Of a stretch of DNA of 64,000 nucleotides, positions 19,141-27,247 are shown one piece after another. The position numbers and the translations under genes were made by a program. The stretch is from positions 62,001-126,000 of the forward strand of contig JAHYIS010000001.1 of NCBI GenBank assembly GCA_019429385.1. Direction: 5' to 3'. Under the pieces are notes generated by a model. It searched no databases and had not been told where the DNA came from. It saw only the letters and a program-made list of their open reading frames with translations. Each line of letters starts with the position of its first letter. Positions within the stretch are counted from its first letter, which is position 1. This DNA comes from ANME-2 cluster archaeon. Its GTDB lineage: Archaea > Halobacteriota > Methanosarcinia > Methanosarcinales > Methanocomedenaceae.

Positions 19141-19561
19141 AATTGAAAGATGTTTCAATAAGGGGTTATTGCAAAAGCGCGGTCAGAGTATCGATTTGGC
19201 CAGAAAGAGTATAAAGCAGGCTGATATATTTCTCAAGGATGCAGGGAAATTAATTGATTCGGACATGACCCGAATGGGTGTACTTGCTCTGTATAATGCG
19301 TATTTTCATGCAGCAAGGGCATTACTTTTTAAAGATGGAATAAAAGAGAGAAGTCATTTTTGTGTGGCAAGGTATGTGGAATCGGAGTATGTTTTGAAAA
19401 ATAGGCTTGATAAGAAGTTTGTTTTATTTCTCGATTTTTTGCGGGATATGAGACACACTACCCAGTATTCTTTGGATTTTGTAGAGGTTGATGAGGATTT
19501 GAATATTATCTATTCCACTTGCCTTGAGTTCATTGGAGAAATGGAAAAACTCATCGAATGA
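19121..19561 (+). CDS. HEPN domain protein (probable RNase toxin)
   Basis: 146 residues, largely helical, matching the PF05168-type HEPN domain: ARKSIKQADIFLKDAGKLI, LYNAYFHAARALLFKDGI and, near the end, FLRDMRHTTQYSL. The R-x3-H plus Tyr arrangement lies where HEPN RNases carry their R-x4-6-H motif, but the spacing is shorter than in the classical toxins, so catalytic activity is uncertain. Three in-frame starts (19121, 19124, 19127) all overlap the preceding MNT gene. Gene order and overlap indicate a toxin-antitoxin operon. Confidence 0.78.
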   Translation: MVMCLAEIERCFNKGLLQKRGQSIDLARKSIKQADIFLKDAGKLIDSDMTRMGVLALYNAYFHAARALLFKDGIKERSHFCVARYVESEYVLKNRLDKKFVLFLDFLRDMRHTTQYSLDFVEVDEDLNIIYSTCLEFIGEMEKLIE

Positions 19562-19603
19562 TTGTAATTGTAGTTATGGTGTTCTTATATGCATTGGAAA
19601 AAC

Positions 19604-19663
19604 GGTGAGGTAGTCAAGCGGTAGGGCTTGGTTCCACCGGGAGTTCGAATCCCCAGTGATGCC
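19604..19663 (+). pseudogene. Decayed tRNA-like remnant
   Basis: The sequence resembles a tRNA with its anticodon arm deleted. GAGGTAGTCAAGCGGTAGGG matches the 5' acceptor/D-arm region of the tRNA-Ser at 18424 with few changes, and GGGAGTTCGAATCCCC resembles its T arm but has two mismatched stem pairs. Only about 15 nt separate the two parts, so no anticodon arm exists and the gene cannot be functional. It may be an attachment-site scar, because the truncated multicopper oxidase frame starts right at its 3' end. Confidence 0.6.
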
Positions 19664-20280
19664 CACAGGATTCGTCCCGGCAGCCGGCACCTACCAGGGG
19701 ACGTGGGTATGGGGCTACAAGGATGTCAATGGGCAAACCGCTACCTCTTACATCGGACCGGTGATCCTTGCCACACGCGGCACTCCGACCACGGTGACGT
19801 ACATCAATAACCTGGGCTCTATGCCTACCAATGTTCAGGCCTGGGATACCTCCACAGACCGGACGCTGCACTGGGCCGACCCGCCTGGCCAGGGTCACCA
19901 GATGACAAATTATACCGGTCCTTCAAGGTCCTGTCAAGCCACCGGTAACGTACGAGCGGGGCTGGAAGGACACTGTGATCATGTACCCGGGTGAAGTGAC
20001 ACGAATCATGGTGAGGTGGGCGCCGACTGATATCCCAGTTGGTGGCGTAGCAGGCAATCCTGCAACACTGCATTTCCCCTTCGATCCCAATGGCGGCCAC
20101 GGTTACGTATGGCACTGTCACATTATCGACCACGAGGACAATGAGATGATGCGACTTGATAGTGTAGTTTTGAATCCTGCAGCTCCCGCGCCTGATTCAA
20201 GACCATTGCAAAAAGGGATTAACTACGAGGAAACCATAAAATATCGAGAGGGTGTTCCCCTCTCACTTATGTTATTCTGA
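19656..20280 (+). pseudogene. Multicopper oxidase pseudogene (5'-truncated, internally deleted, frameshifted)
   Basis: Two pieces of one multicopper oxidase. The first frame (19656 to about 19920) has a cupredoxin segment with GPVILATRGTPTTVTYINNL and LHWADP. The second, in the +1 frame (about 19930-20220), has VTYERGWKDTVIMYPGEVTRI and the type-1 copper motif HCHIIDHEDNEMM. The several hundred residues that normally separate these, including two copper-binding His clusters, are missing, as are the signal peptide and N-terminal start. The remnant begins at the tRNA-like scar. It indicates that a laccase/CotA-like oxidase once existed here. Confidence 0.82.
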
Positions 20281-20518
20281 ACATTATAAATATAATAATA
20301 TATTCAAAATACACCTGAAAAAAAATGGTACCTAAAAGTTATTATATAATTGTGACTTTGAAAATGACCTTTAACTTTGTGTCTATAGTAACAGTCATAC
20401 AGTATTTTATCAAGAATTTTTCCAGCACTAAAACCGGTGATTACCATGATCTTTTGATTTAGTGTGAATAGAAAGTATTATTATAATGAATAAGAATACA
20501 ATTTATTGGAGTAAAACT

Positions 20519-20767
20519 ATGACTGAAGTAACTGTTAGTGAAATTAGAAGAACTGTTGCTACATCTTTGGGGACCGCTTTTGGAATTGTAATCGGTATGA
20601 TCTGGACCCAGGTCGTACTTTCAGCTTTTGCCACCGGTGGAATACCTTTAACTGCAGTTGGGGGAACATGGACTCAATGGAGCTATTTTGTGATTACTGC
20701 TGTCGTTGTAACATTATTATGTGTTATTGCGATCATAATGCTGGGGAGATGGGGAGGAAAACAATAA
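20519..20767 (+). CDS. Small two-helix membrane protein (DUF5654-like)
   Basis: 82 residues from the ATG at 20519, 8 nt after TTGGAG; an upstream ATG at 20486 would add 11 residues without a ribosome binding site. A charged N-terminal helix (TEVTVSEIRRTVATSLGTAFG) leads into two hydrophobic segments (about residues 15-40 and 55-78). The layout resembles small archaeal DUF5654 proteins of unknown function, but this was judged by eye. No partner gene is adjacent. Confidence 0.55.
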   Translation: MTEVTVSEIRRTVATSLGTAFGIVIGMIWTQVVLSAFATGGIPLTAVGGTWTQWSYFVITAVVVTLLCVIAIIMLGRWGGKQ

Positions 20768-21076
20768 TAGTCTTTTAAAATTAGTATGGGTAACATCATT
20801 ATTCAAGAGATATTGTCTCACCTGGGATTAGATTGCATGATTTAATGGAAAGGATTTACAGGATTGAAAAGCGGGTCCCCCCATCCTGTAATTACTACCA
20901 TTACCCGACCGTTTAGAAATGCTTTTATTTTGTTATAATTAGTGTGAATGCCTGGGACCTGAGTTTATAAGAAACTCAATATTTTTATAACATATTTTTT
21001 ATATTATTTAAATAATCAGACTCTTGTTACTGTTTTTTATATTAGCACATAATTTTTGCCATTCAAATTTCATGAG
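20768..21076. other. Intergenic gap without recognisable gene
   Basis: About 310 nt of mostly AT-rich sequence between the small membrane protein and the insertion sequence. No open frame with a ribosome binding site, tRNA or strong hairpin was seen. The stretch ends at the left terminal repeat of the IS. Confidence 0.5.
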
Positions 21077-21096
21077 ACCTAACAAATTTTAATTAA
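21077..21096 (+). repeat. Left terminal inverted repeat of the IS
   Basis: ACCTAACAAATTTTAATTAA. It matches the reverse complement of the right end at 22804-22823 at 18 of 20 positions, differing only at positions 11 and 12. Confidence 0.85.
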
Positions 21097-21161
21097 AAAA
21101 CAATAATTATAGATTGAATAATTGGCAAATTATATATGGTATAAAGACCTAACTAATATTT

Positions 21162-22802
21162 ATGGTACACTTACATAAAAAGAAAATCAAGGGGCATGAA
21201 TATTACTACCTTAGAGAGACCCGATGGATAGATGGTAAATCCAAAGTGGTATGGCAAAAATATCTTGGCAACTTAGAAAAAATCAAAGAAGTATTTGAAC
21301 GGGACCAAGAGCTTCCCCCTATGAAAGTCAGCTCTTTTGAATATGGTAAAACGGCTGCATTTTTAAAAATTAGTGATGAATTGGGATTCGTCGATAGCGT
21401 AAATCGAAACGTGACTAAAAAGAAAATAAATGGATTGAGTGTAGGAGAGTATATGCTTTTGATTATTCTTGGCAGAAGCAATGGTCCTTTGAGTAAAGAG
21501 TCTACTGCAAGATGGTTTGATGAATCTTTTTTAAATTATCGGTGGGAATTTCCACATAAATTGAACAGCCAGAACTTCCTCAATAACATGGATTTCATCA
21601 CCGAAGAATCAATGCGACAAATCGAAGAAGACCTGACAATAAAAATGATTCAAAACGGAATCAAGCCAACAACCCTTTTTTGGGATACTACGAATGTATT
21701 CACATACATAGAGAATGGCGAAACACTCCCTCAAAAAGGACAAAGTAAAGAAAAACGATTTGATAAAAACTTAGTTAACTTTGGAATCGCAGTAAGTGAG
21801 GAGAATATCCCTCTGATGCATGAAACAAATGCAGGCAATACTCAGGACGCGAAACTATTTCCCCAGATCATTGATAAACTTATTACAAGATTGAAGAAAT
21901 TGGATATAGATACGCATGACATAACGCTTGTCTTTGATAAGGGGAATAATTCAGAAGGCAATATAAACAAAATTCTTGAGGACATGCACGTTATAGGATC
22001 TGCAAAACGTAATCAAGTCAAGACATTGTTGGAAATACCAATATCAGAATACATTCCCCTTTATACGAATTCAAATACGAATGAGATAATTGGTTACAGG
22101 TCAAAGCATGAGCTATTCGGACAAGAATATACTGTCGTAATCACATATAATTCAAAAAATCAGAAGAGAAAGGATATAAAATACAGGGAAAAGAAACAGA
22201 AGGTTATTGAACAACTTGAATCTTTGAAGGAAAAATCTGAAAGGAAGCATGGGAAGGGCCGAAAGATTACTAAGAAAGGTTTGTGCGCTAATGCTAACAA
22301 GATTATTCCAGGCGATCTGACAACCATTTTCAAGTATGAAATTCATGATGATGAATGCCTATCTTTTGAATACTGGGTGGATGAGGTGGCAGAAACGGAA
22401 TTAATAAACAGTTTCGGCAAAATTGCAATATTCACAGATATTCACGAATTGAATTCTGCGGATATTGCAAAAACGTATTTTGGTAAGAATATTGTTGAAG
22501 ATGATTTTAAATTTTTAAAAGATAAACTGCTTGTCCCCGTCCCTCCAATTTATATCAGAAAGGACAATAGAATTAGAGTTCATGTGTTTCTTTGCGTTAT
22601 GGGGATGCTATTCTACAGGTACATCGCAATGAAGGTAAAAAATTTTGGACTTAGTATAAAAGAACTGGACCATGAGCTTGAAAGAATAAGGGTGGCTTTT
22701 GTAAAAGCTGGTTCAACTAAAATTAATCTCATAGTTGAAGAAATGAACACAACCCAGGCAAAGCTGTTTTCTGTTTTAGAATTGAGCGATTTTTTGGCCT
22801 GA
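21162..22802 (+). CDS. IS1634-family (DDE, IS4-like) transposase
   Basis: 546 residues, full length. The start MVHLHKKKIKGHEYYYLRET and the following WQKYLG are the standard N-terminus of IS1634-type transposases common in methanogenic archaea. The DDE fold is suggested by LFWDTTNVFTYIE (first Asp), LVFDKGNNSEGNI (second Asp) and a C-terminal segment with YFGKNIVEDDFKFLKD, where the catalytic Glu lies. No stop or frameshift interrupts it. It is probably able to act, and the gene ends 2 nt before the right repeat. Confidence 0.92.
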   Translation: MVHLHKKKIKGHEYYYLRETRWIDGKSKVVWQKYLGNLEKIKEVFERDQELPPMKVSSFEYGKTAAFLKISDELGFVDSVNRNVTKKKINGLSVGEYMLLIILGRSNGPLSKESTARWFDESFLNYRWEFPHKLNSQNFLNNMDFITEESMRQIEEDLTIKMIQNGIKPTTLFWDTTNVFTYIENGETLPQKGQSKEKRFDKNLVNFGIAVSEENIPLMHETNAGNTQDAKLFPQIIDKLITRLKKLDIDTHDITLVFDKGNNSEGNINKILEDMHVIGSAKRNQVKTLLEIPISEYIPLYTNSNTNEIIGYRSKHELFGQEYTVVITYNSKNQKRKDIKYREKKQKVIEQLESLKEKSERKHGKGRKITKKGLCANANKIIPGDLTTIFKYEIHDDECLSFEYWVDEVAETELINSFGKIAIFTDIHELNSADIAKTYFGKNIVEDDFKFLKDKLLVPVPPIYIRKDNRIRVHVFLCVMGMLFYRYIAMKVKNFGLSIKELDHELERIRVAFVKAGSTKINLIVEEMNTTQAKLFSVLELSDFLA

Positions 22803-22803
22803 C

Positions 22804-22823
22804 TTAATTAATTTTTGTTAGGT
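22804..22823 (-). repeat. Right terminal inverted repeat of the IS
   Basis: Its reverse complement reads ACCTAACAAAAATTAATTAA, matching the left end at 18 of 20 positions. It begins directly after the transposase stop codon. Confidence 0.85.
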
Positions 22824-22887
22824 ACCATGGCAATGCAAGAGGCCACTCTTTATTTTTGAATTATCTTTTAAACTCAGGTGGGAGGCG

Positions 22888-23718
22888 ATGTATTTGCCAA
22901 TAACAAGAAATAATTTCAAAGTATTTGCACTATTAGGCATATTCATTATAGGCGCGATCTTAATAAGCGGCTGTACAGATGAAACAACGAGTATAGACGT
23001 TGATGATACACATCTGGAAGACTTACCTGATGAAGGCGAACCTACAGAAGATGTAACGGAACATCACTGGGGATATGAAGGTGAAGGGGGACCGGAACAT
23101 TGGGCTGAACTGGGAAACCCCGATTGTTCAGGCAATGAACAATCGCCTATTGATATACCTGCAGGAACGTTACTTCACAACACTGACATCTCATTTAACT
23201 ACCATCCATCTGCTCTTAATATCGTTAACAATGGACATTCCATCGAAGTGGAATATGATGAAGGCAGTTCTATAGAGGTTGAGAACAATACTTATCAATT
23301 GCTGCAGTTACATTTCCACTCACTCAGTGAGAATACGATCATGGGAGAGTACTCTGATATGGAGATGCATTTGGTGCACCAGAGCAATGTAGGTGAGTAT
23401 GCAGTGGTAGGTGTTATGATGGAAGCAGGCAGTAAAAACAATGCATATGCACCAATATGGGAAAACATGCCTGCCGAGGTGGGAGACATTGAAACCATAC
23501 GCGGTGTGAATGTTATTGCAGTTACTATGCTTCCTGAAAATCGAACATATTATAGATTTGACGGCTTATTCACAACACCGCCATGCACCGAAGGCGTTAA
23601 ATGGTTCCTGATGAGTAATCCTGTTGAGCTTTCACCTGAACAGATAGATGCTTTCAGAGAAATCTACTCTCATAATTACCGACCTGTTCAACCCTTTAAC
23701 GACCGTGAATTTTACTGA
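22888..23718 (+). CDS. Alpha-class carbonic anhydrase, lipoprotein
   Basis: 276 residues. A signal peptide with a lipobox ending in Cys29 (ISGC) places it on the outer face of the membrane, followed by an acidic linker. The rest is an alpha-class carbonic anhydrase, catalysing CO2/bicarbonate interconversion. HWAELG, NEQSPIDI, LHFHSLSEN (zinc ligands His142 and His144), MHLVHQ (His161) and TTPPCTEGVKW are all in place. Archaea usually have beta- or gamma-class enzymes (e.g. Cam of Methanosarcina), so this form is unusual. It stands just after an IS copy and ends at a terminator, and may have come from bacteria (inference). Confidence 0.92.
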   Translation: MYLPITRNNFKVFALLGIFIIGAILISGCTDETTSIDVDDTHLEDLPDEGEPTEDVTEHHWGYEGEGGPEHWAELGNPDCSGNEQSPIDIPAGTLLHNTDISFNYHPSALNIVNNGHSIEVEYDEGSSIEVENNTYQLLQLHFHSLSENTIMGEYSDMEMHLVHQSNVGEYAVVGVMMEAGSKNNAYAPIWENMPAEVGDIETIRGVNVIAVTMLPENRTYYRFDGLFTTPPCTEGVKWFLMSNPVELSPEQIDAFREIYSHNYRPVQPFNDREFY

Positions 23719-23753
23719 TATCATTAAATAACGATATCAACAGAACAGAAAAT

Positions 23754-23781
23754 GGGGGCTGATCGTCCCCTTCTTTTTTTT
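23754..23781 (+). terminator. Intrinsic terminator after carbonic anhydrase
   Basis: GGGG and CCCC form a short stem around CTGATCGT-type loop (23754-23770), followed by a run of nine T within 11 nt. It is placed 36 nt after the stop and facing the fae-hps terminator. Confidence 0.6.
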
Positions 23782-23783
23782 AA

Positions 23784-23822
23784 AAAAATAAATGTTAAAG
23801 GCAGCCGTTCATTCCGGCTGCC
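23784..23822 (-). terminator. Terminator of fae-hps (minus strand)
   Basis: A perfect 8-bp stem GGCAGCCG/CGGCTGCC (23800-23807 and 23815-23822) with a 7-nt loop follows the minus-strand stop by 11 nt. On that strand it is followed by a T-rich tract. Confidence 0.6.
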
Positions 23823-23833
23823 AAAATGTACAC

Positions 23834-25027
23834 TCAGAAATCTGTCATGACCCTGTACTGGTCGACCTCAGCCTTTTGCATGTCTTCCAGGAACATCTCT
23901 GCAGCCTGGCGCACGTCTTTGGCTTTGGTAATGGCCCTGCCCACTACTATGATATCAGCCCCGGCAGCCGTGGCATCGCTTACTTTTGCTGAGCCCTTTT
24001 CCAGCTTGCCTATGCCGCCTGCCACAGCAACCAGAAGCTTTGGATGGATCTTCTTCATATCAGGGATACTGCCCCATGCGTATGCACTGTCCTCAGCATC
24101 AATGGCCCTGTGCAGTTCAATGATATCCGGCTTCACGCTCAGGTCCTTCAACACCTTGACCGGGTCAGATACATTGAGCATGTCAATACATGCATAGATA
24201 CCGGTCTTCTTTGCTTCCTTGATGGCTTTCTCAATAGTAGAGAGCGGTGCCAGTCCTGAAATAACAATAGCATCGGCAGTAGCATCAGCTACCATCCTGG
24301 CCTCAAGGTTGCCAGTATCCAGTGTCTTCAGGTCAGCTACGATGAATGCATTGGGTCGCGCTTCGCGTATCTTTGACACCACATCAAGGCCGTAGCGCTT
24401 GATAAGGGGCGTACCCGCCTCTATTATAAGGTGGTCACTCTGTGGCAACTGTTTCAAGACCTTCTTGACAAAATCGAGATCCGGGATATCGATGGCGACC
24501 TGCAGGTATGGTGGGTCCCATAACCTGGTAACATTGAATCCCATGATCGGGTGCATGGTCCTGTCCTTTTCATGAAGAACGGTATCAACATCAGGGAAGC
24601 CTTCCATGGCTCTTTGCACTGCCAGTTTAGTGGCACCATAGTTGTACCGGTATATCTTACTATAATCCTCAGCCTGTGGGTGAATGAATACGCTGGCAAT
24701 AATAACCAGGTCCTCAGCCTGTTCCTTTGGTATGATACCTTCATCCATGGCATCAGCCACTGCCCGTGCAACAGCACTCTGGGCCGGCCCGAATATCTTG
24801 GCAGCACCTTCCATATTATGTACTGTCACCTTGGGTACAATGAGCGTTGCCGGCTTTGCCAGAAGGTTTGGCCGTATCACTGAAAGCAGGGGCGTGTGTC
24901 CTGCAGACAACTGGGTGAACCCGGTTGCAAAAGCCTGTCCTGCTGGCCCGTTTTTATCTCCTATGATAATATCAACATGTGCGAGTTCTGGTTCCTCGCC
25001 AATAAGCGCTTCTCCAATTAATAACAA
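23834..25027 (-). CDS. fae-hps: Bifunctional formaldehyde-activating enzyme / 3-hexulose-6-phosphate synthase
   Basis: 397 residues from a TTG at 25027, 7 nt after GAGGTG on the minus strand. The frame stays open far upstream into the MFS gene, but conservation starts at this TTG. The N-terminal Fae domain (residues 1-165) joins formaldehyde to tetrahydromethanopterin; the catalytic His lies in [14 protein letters not shown]. The C-terminal Hps domain (about 175-395) condenses formaldehyde and ribulose 5-phosphate, or runs in reverse to make pentose, with [20 protein letters not shown] and HRAIDAE motifs. Methanogens and relatives use this fusion to make ribose phosphate and detoxify formaldehyde. 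Confidence 0.95.
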   Translation of the reverse strand: MLLIGEALIGEEPELAHVDIIIGDKNGPAGQAFATGFTQLSAGHTPLLSVIRPNLLAKPATLIVPKVTVHNMEGAAKIFGPAQSAVARAVADAMDEGIIPKEQAEDLVIIASVFIHPQAEDYSKIYRYNYGATKLAVQRAMEGFPDVDTVLHEKDRTMHPIMGFNVTRLWDPPYLQVAIDIPDLDFVKKVLKQLPQSDHLIIEAGTPLIKRYGLDVVSKIREARPNAFIVADLKTLDTGNLEARMVADATADAIVISGLAPLSTIEKAIKEAKKTGIYACIDMLNVSDPVKVLKDLSVKPDIIELHRAIDAEDSAYAWGSIPDMKKIHPKLLVAVAGGIGKLEKGSAKVSDATAAGADIIVVGRAITKAKDVRQAAEMFLEDMQKAEVDQYRVMTDF

Positions 25028-25062
25028 TAAATTACACCTCGAATGGGTAGTAACGATAAAAC

Positions 25063-25073
25063 AGTATTTAAGG
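25063..25073 (-). promoter_or_regulatory. TATA box of fae-hps
   Basis: On the minus strand CCTTAAATACT lies about 36-46 nt before the TTG start, consistent with an archaeal TATA box and a short leader. It is in the 121-nt space shared with the divergent MFS gene. Confidence 0.45.
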
Positions 25074-25148
25074 ATACCGAGAAACTTGCCCGGTATTTTT
25101 ATTTTAGCCCTGGAAAACTTAATAGTCCACATCAACTCTCTATCCCCT

Positions 25149-26351
25149 ATGCTCAATACCGCAACAGACCGGTCCGCAATAAATCGCACCAGGATTATGT
25201 CAATCCTGACAGCCGGGCTTTGTATCGTTTTTATGGCCGTGCTGTCCCTTATTCCCATGCTGCCCGAAGTCTCTGGCGAACTGGGTGTGAGTAAACCTTT
25301 TATGGGGATTATCATGGGTTCGTTCATGATCTTCATGGCTATCCCCCAGGTCCCTATCGGTGTACTCTCGGACAAATACGGACGCCGTCTTTTTGTCACC
25401 GCTGGCATTCTGGTATTCAGTTGCGGTCTGCTTGTCTTCGGTACTGCCAATTCCGGGATACAATTACTGGTTGCTCGTTCCATATCCGGCCTTGGTGTTG
25501 CCATGTTCTTTCCCACCGCCTATACCATAGTGAACGACATTTATCCCATCAGGGAGAGAGGAAAAGGACTTGGCATCATTAGCATGGCGGTGGGCCTGGG
25601 TACCGTCGGAGGCTACATAGTAGGAGGAGTGGTTGGTGGGCTGTTCGGATGGCGGACCGTATTCTTGTCTATGGCAGGAACATCATTATTGCTGGCATTG
25701 GTTACCTTTATCTGGCTGACCGAGACCAGTCCCCGCATCATGCGCAGCGATTTCGGTGTAAGGAATATTCTGGTGGCCACATTGTTGATGTTCAAAGACA
25801 CAACCCTGTTGATGGCAGGGTTTGTCAGCATGATGTGCGGGATATCGGTTATCGGAGCATCCTATGTGCTCCCCTTCTTTGCTACCGGCACTGTTACACC
25901 TGTCCAGATGGGATTCATATTCATTCCTTATGCCATTACCAGCAGTTTTGGTGCGTTCCTTACTGGCTTTCTGAGTGACAGGATAGGACGAAAGCCCCCG
26001 CTGGTTATCATGATATTACTGGGGAGTATCGCGCTTTTACTTCTTTCGCATGTAAACCTCACTCCAATGGCCATTGCCATTAATTTCGGGTTAGTAGGAC
26101 TGTGCCTTGGACCTGTGGTCACCCTGTCCACTGCCATCCTGGCAGACCAGGTAATGAAAAAAGATGTACGCGCTCTCGGGACTGCAATCGGTGCCTTTAA
26201 CATGATACGCTGGCTGGGGGCTGCAACCGGACCTCTGGTTGCCGGTCTTATCCTTGAACTCGCTGATGCCAGGACCAGTTTTTTCGTACTGGGTATACTA
26301 ACCCTGTGCGCTACCTTCATTTCGCTTTTCCTGAAGGAGACTCTGGAATAG
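25149..26351 (+). CDS. MFS transporter
   Basis: 400 residues from the ATG at 25149. The open frame extends further upstream but only opposite fae-hps. About twelve hydrophobic segments are present, with the MFS loop-2/3 signature in [12 protein letters not shown] and its half-repeat [13 protein letters not shown]. It fits the drug-H+ antiporter type. The substrate cannot be told. It is divergent from fae-hps, which may mean a shared control region, but no functional link is evident. Confidence 0.9.
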   Translation: MLNTATDRSAINRTRIMSILTAGLCIVFMAVLSLIPMLPEVSGELGVSKPFMGIIMGSFMIFMAIPQVPIGVLSDKYGRRLFVTAGILVFSCGLLVFGTANSGIQLLVARSISGLGVAMFFPTAYTIVNDIYPIRERGKGLGIISMAVGLGTVGGYIVGGVVGGLFGWRTVFLSMAGTSLLLALVTFIWLTETSPRIMRSDFGVRNILVATLLMFKDTTLLMAGFVSMMCGISVIGASYVLPFFATGTVTPVQMGFIFIPYAITSSFGAFLTGFLSDRIGRKPPLVIMILLGSIALLLLSHVNLTPMAIAINFGLVGLCLGPVVTLSTAILADQVMKKDVRALGTAIGAFNMIRWLGAATGPLVAGLILELADARTSFFVLGILTLCATFISLFLKETLE

Positions 26352-26396
26352 ATTCTGTTTCAACCACTCCGTTTTAACGACCACCATCCACAAAGT

Positions 26397-26458
26397 ATTT
26401 ATACTAAATACACTAACTAAGGGTTAGTAACATGTGGGTACTAACCGTATGTTACTAA
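26397..26458 (+). promoter_or_regulatory. Promoter and palindromic operator of the heat-shock regulator gene
   Basis: A TATA-like TTTATACTA lies at 26397-26405. Immediately after it are a perfect 6-bp palindrome ACTAAC/GTTAGT (26412-26428) and a second pair TTAGTAAC/GTTACTAA (26424-26431 and 26451-26458). These cover the likely transcription start, where Phr-type repressors bind in Pyrococcus to exclude RNA polymerase. Autoregulation is inferred from this placement. Confidence 0.5.
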
Positions 26459-26475
26459 CATTATGTTAACATTGA

Positions 26476-27171
26476 ATGAACATCAGGATGGACAGGTCTA
26501 TGGAATCGACTCAACTGCTAGACATACTGGGAAACAAGAACCGCAGGAGAATACTCCAGTTACTTGCCTCCAGGCCCTGCTACGTCGGCGAAATTACCGA
26601 ACGTATCGGACTTGGGGCCAAAGCGGTCCTGGGACATCTGGATATGCTTGAGCAGACCGGCATGATCCGTGCAGACACGAACGAAAGGCGGCGGAAATAT
26701 TACCAGATAACAGAAAATCTGAAACTGGAAGTGTTTTTGTCTCCTTACTCCTATACAGTAGAAACAAGTACGGTCTACCAACATCCTTCGGGGAATGGAA
26801 CAGAGGAACCATTCCCTGGCAGGGCAGGTGATGCAAAGGCCGTTGATGCGCTTAAAAACCTGAACCGCAAACTCTTTGAACTGGAATCGAGAAGGCGGGG
26901 ATTGGCAGAGCAACAGCGTAACATCGAAGGCGAGATGACCGACGTCATGGCACAATGCATCGATTTGCTCCATAATGTGGCACAAAACTATCTGGAAGCC
27001 GATATATTGATGACAGTAATAAGGGAACCACAGAACAGGCGCTCCCTGTCCATGAACATGGGACTTCCTGAATACTTCATCGAATTACATATCCAGTCAT
27101 TGGTAGAGCGTGGTATTATGAATGAACGGCACATAAACAACAGACAATTGTTAACGTTGATAGATGGATGA
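26476..27171 (+). CDS. Phr-like heat-shock transcription regulator (ArsR-type winged helix)
   Basis: 231 residues. Residues 10-80 hold a winged helix (LLDILGNKNRRRILQLLASRPCYVGEI, then GAKAVLGHLDMLEQTGMI, then RRRKYYQI), closely like Phr, the Pyrococcus heat-shock regulator. Phr represses hsp20 and an AAA+ ATPase gene, and here a Cdc48-type AAA ATPase and hsp20 follow directly. A helical middle part (residues 115-165) probably makes the dimer; the C-terminal 60 residues resemble a second small helical domain. Starts at 26488 and 26500 are also possible; the latter fits Phr best. Confidence 0.85.
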   Translation: MNIRMDRSMESTQLLDILGNKNRRRILQLLASRPCYVGEITERIGLGAKAVLGHLDMLEQTGMIRADTNERRRKYYQITENLKLEVFLSPYSYTVETSTVYQHPSGNGTEEPFPGRAGDAKAVDALKNLNRKLFELESRRRGLAEQQRNIEGEMTDVMAQCIDLLHNVAQNYLEADILMTVIREPQNRRSLSMNMGLPEYFIELHIQSLVERGIMNERHINNRQLLTLIDG

Positions 27172-27247
27172 ACAGAACAGATAATATGGATAATGGAAAT
27201 ATCACTATAAACTACATTACAATCATTGAAAAAAGGAGATATTACAA

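Larger units (their letters stand above)
21077..22823 (+). mobile_element. IS1634-family insertion sequence, complete
   Basis: A 1747-bp element with one transposase gene, bounded by 20-bp imperfect terminal inverted repeats (21077-21096 and 22804-22823, 18 of 20 matching). No clear direct target repeat flanks it: CATGAG stands on the left and ACCATGG on the right, sharing only CATG. A further copy of the terminal motif AGACCTAAC lies at 21145-21153 just before the transposase, a likely subterminal binding site. The element appears intact. Confidence 0.85.

Noticed and set aside
22824-22887. Target-site duplication of the IS element
   Set aside because: The flanks share only CATG at shifted positions; this is not a convincing direct repeat.
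25028-25516. Extended N-terminus of the Fae-Hps frame
   Set aside because: The added 163 residues are antisense to the MFS transporter, show no conservation and precede a good TTG start with GAGGTG.
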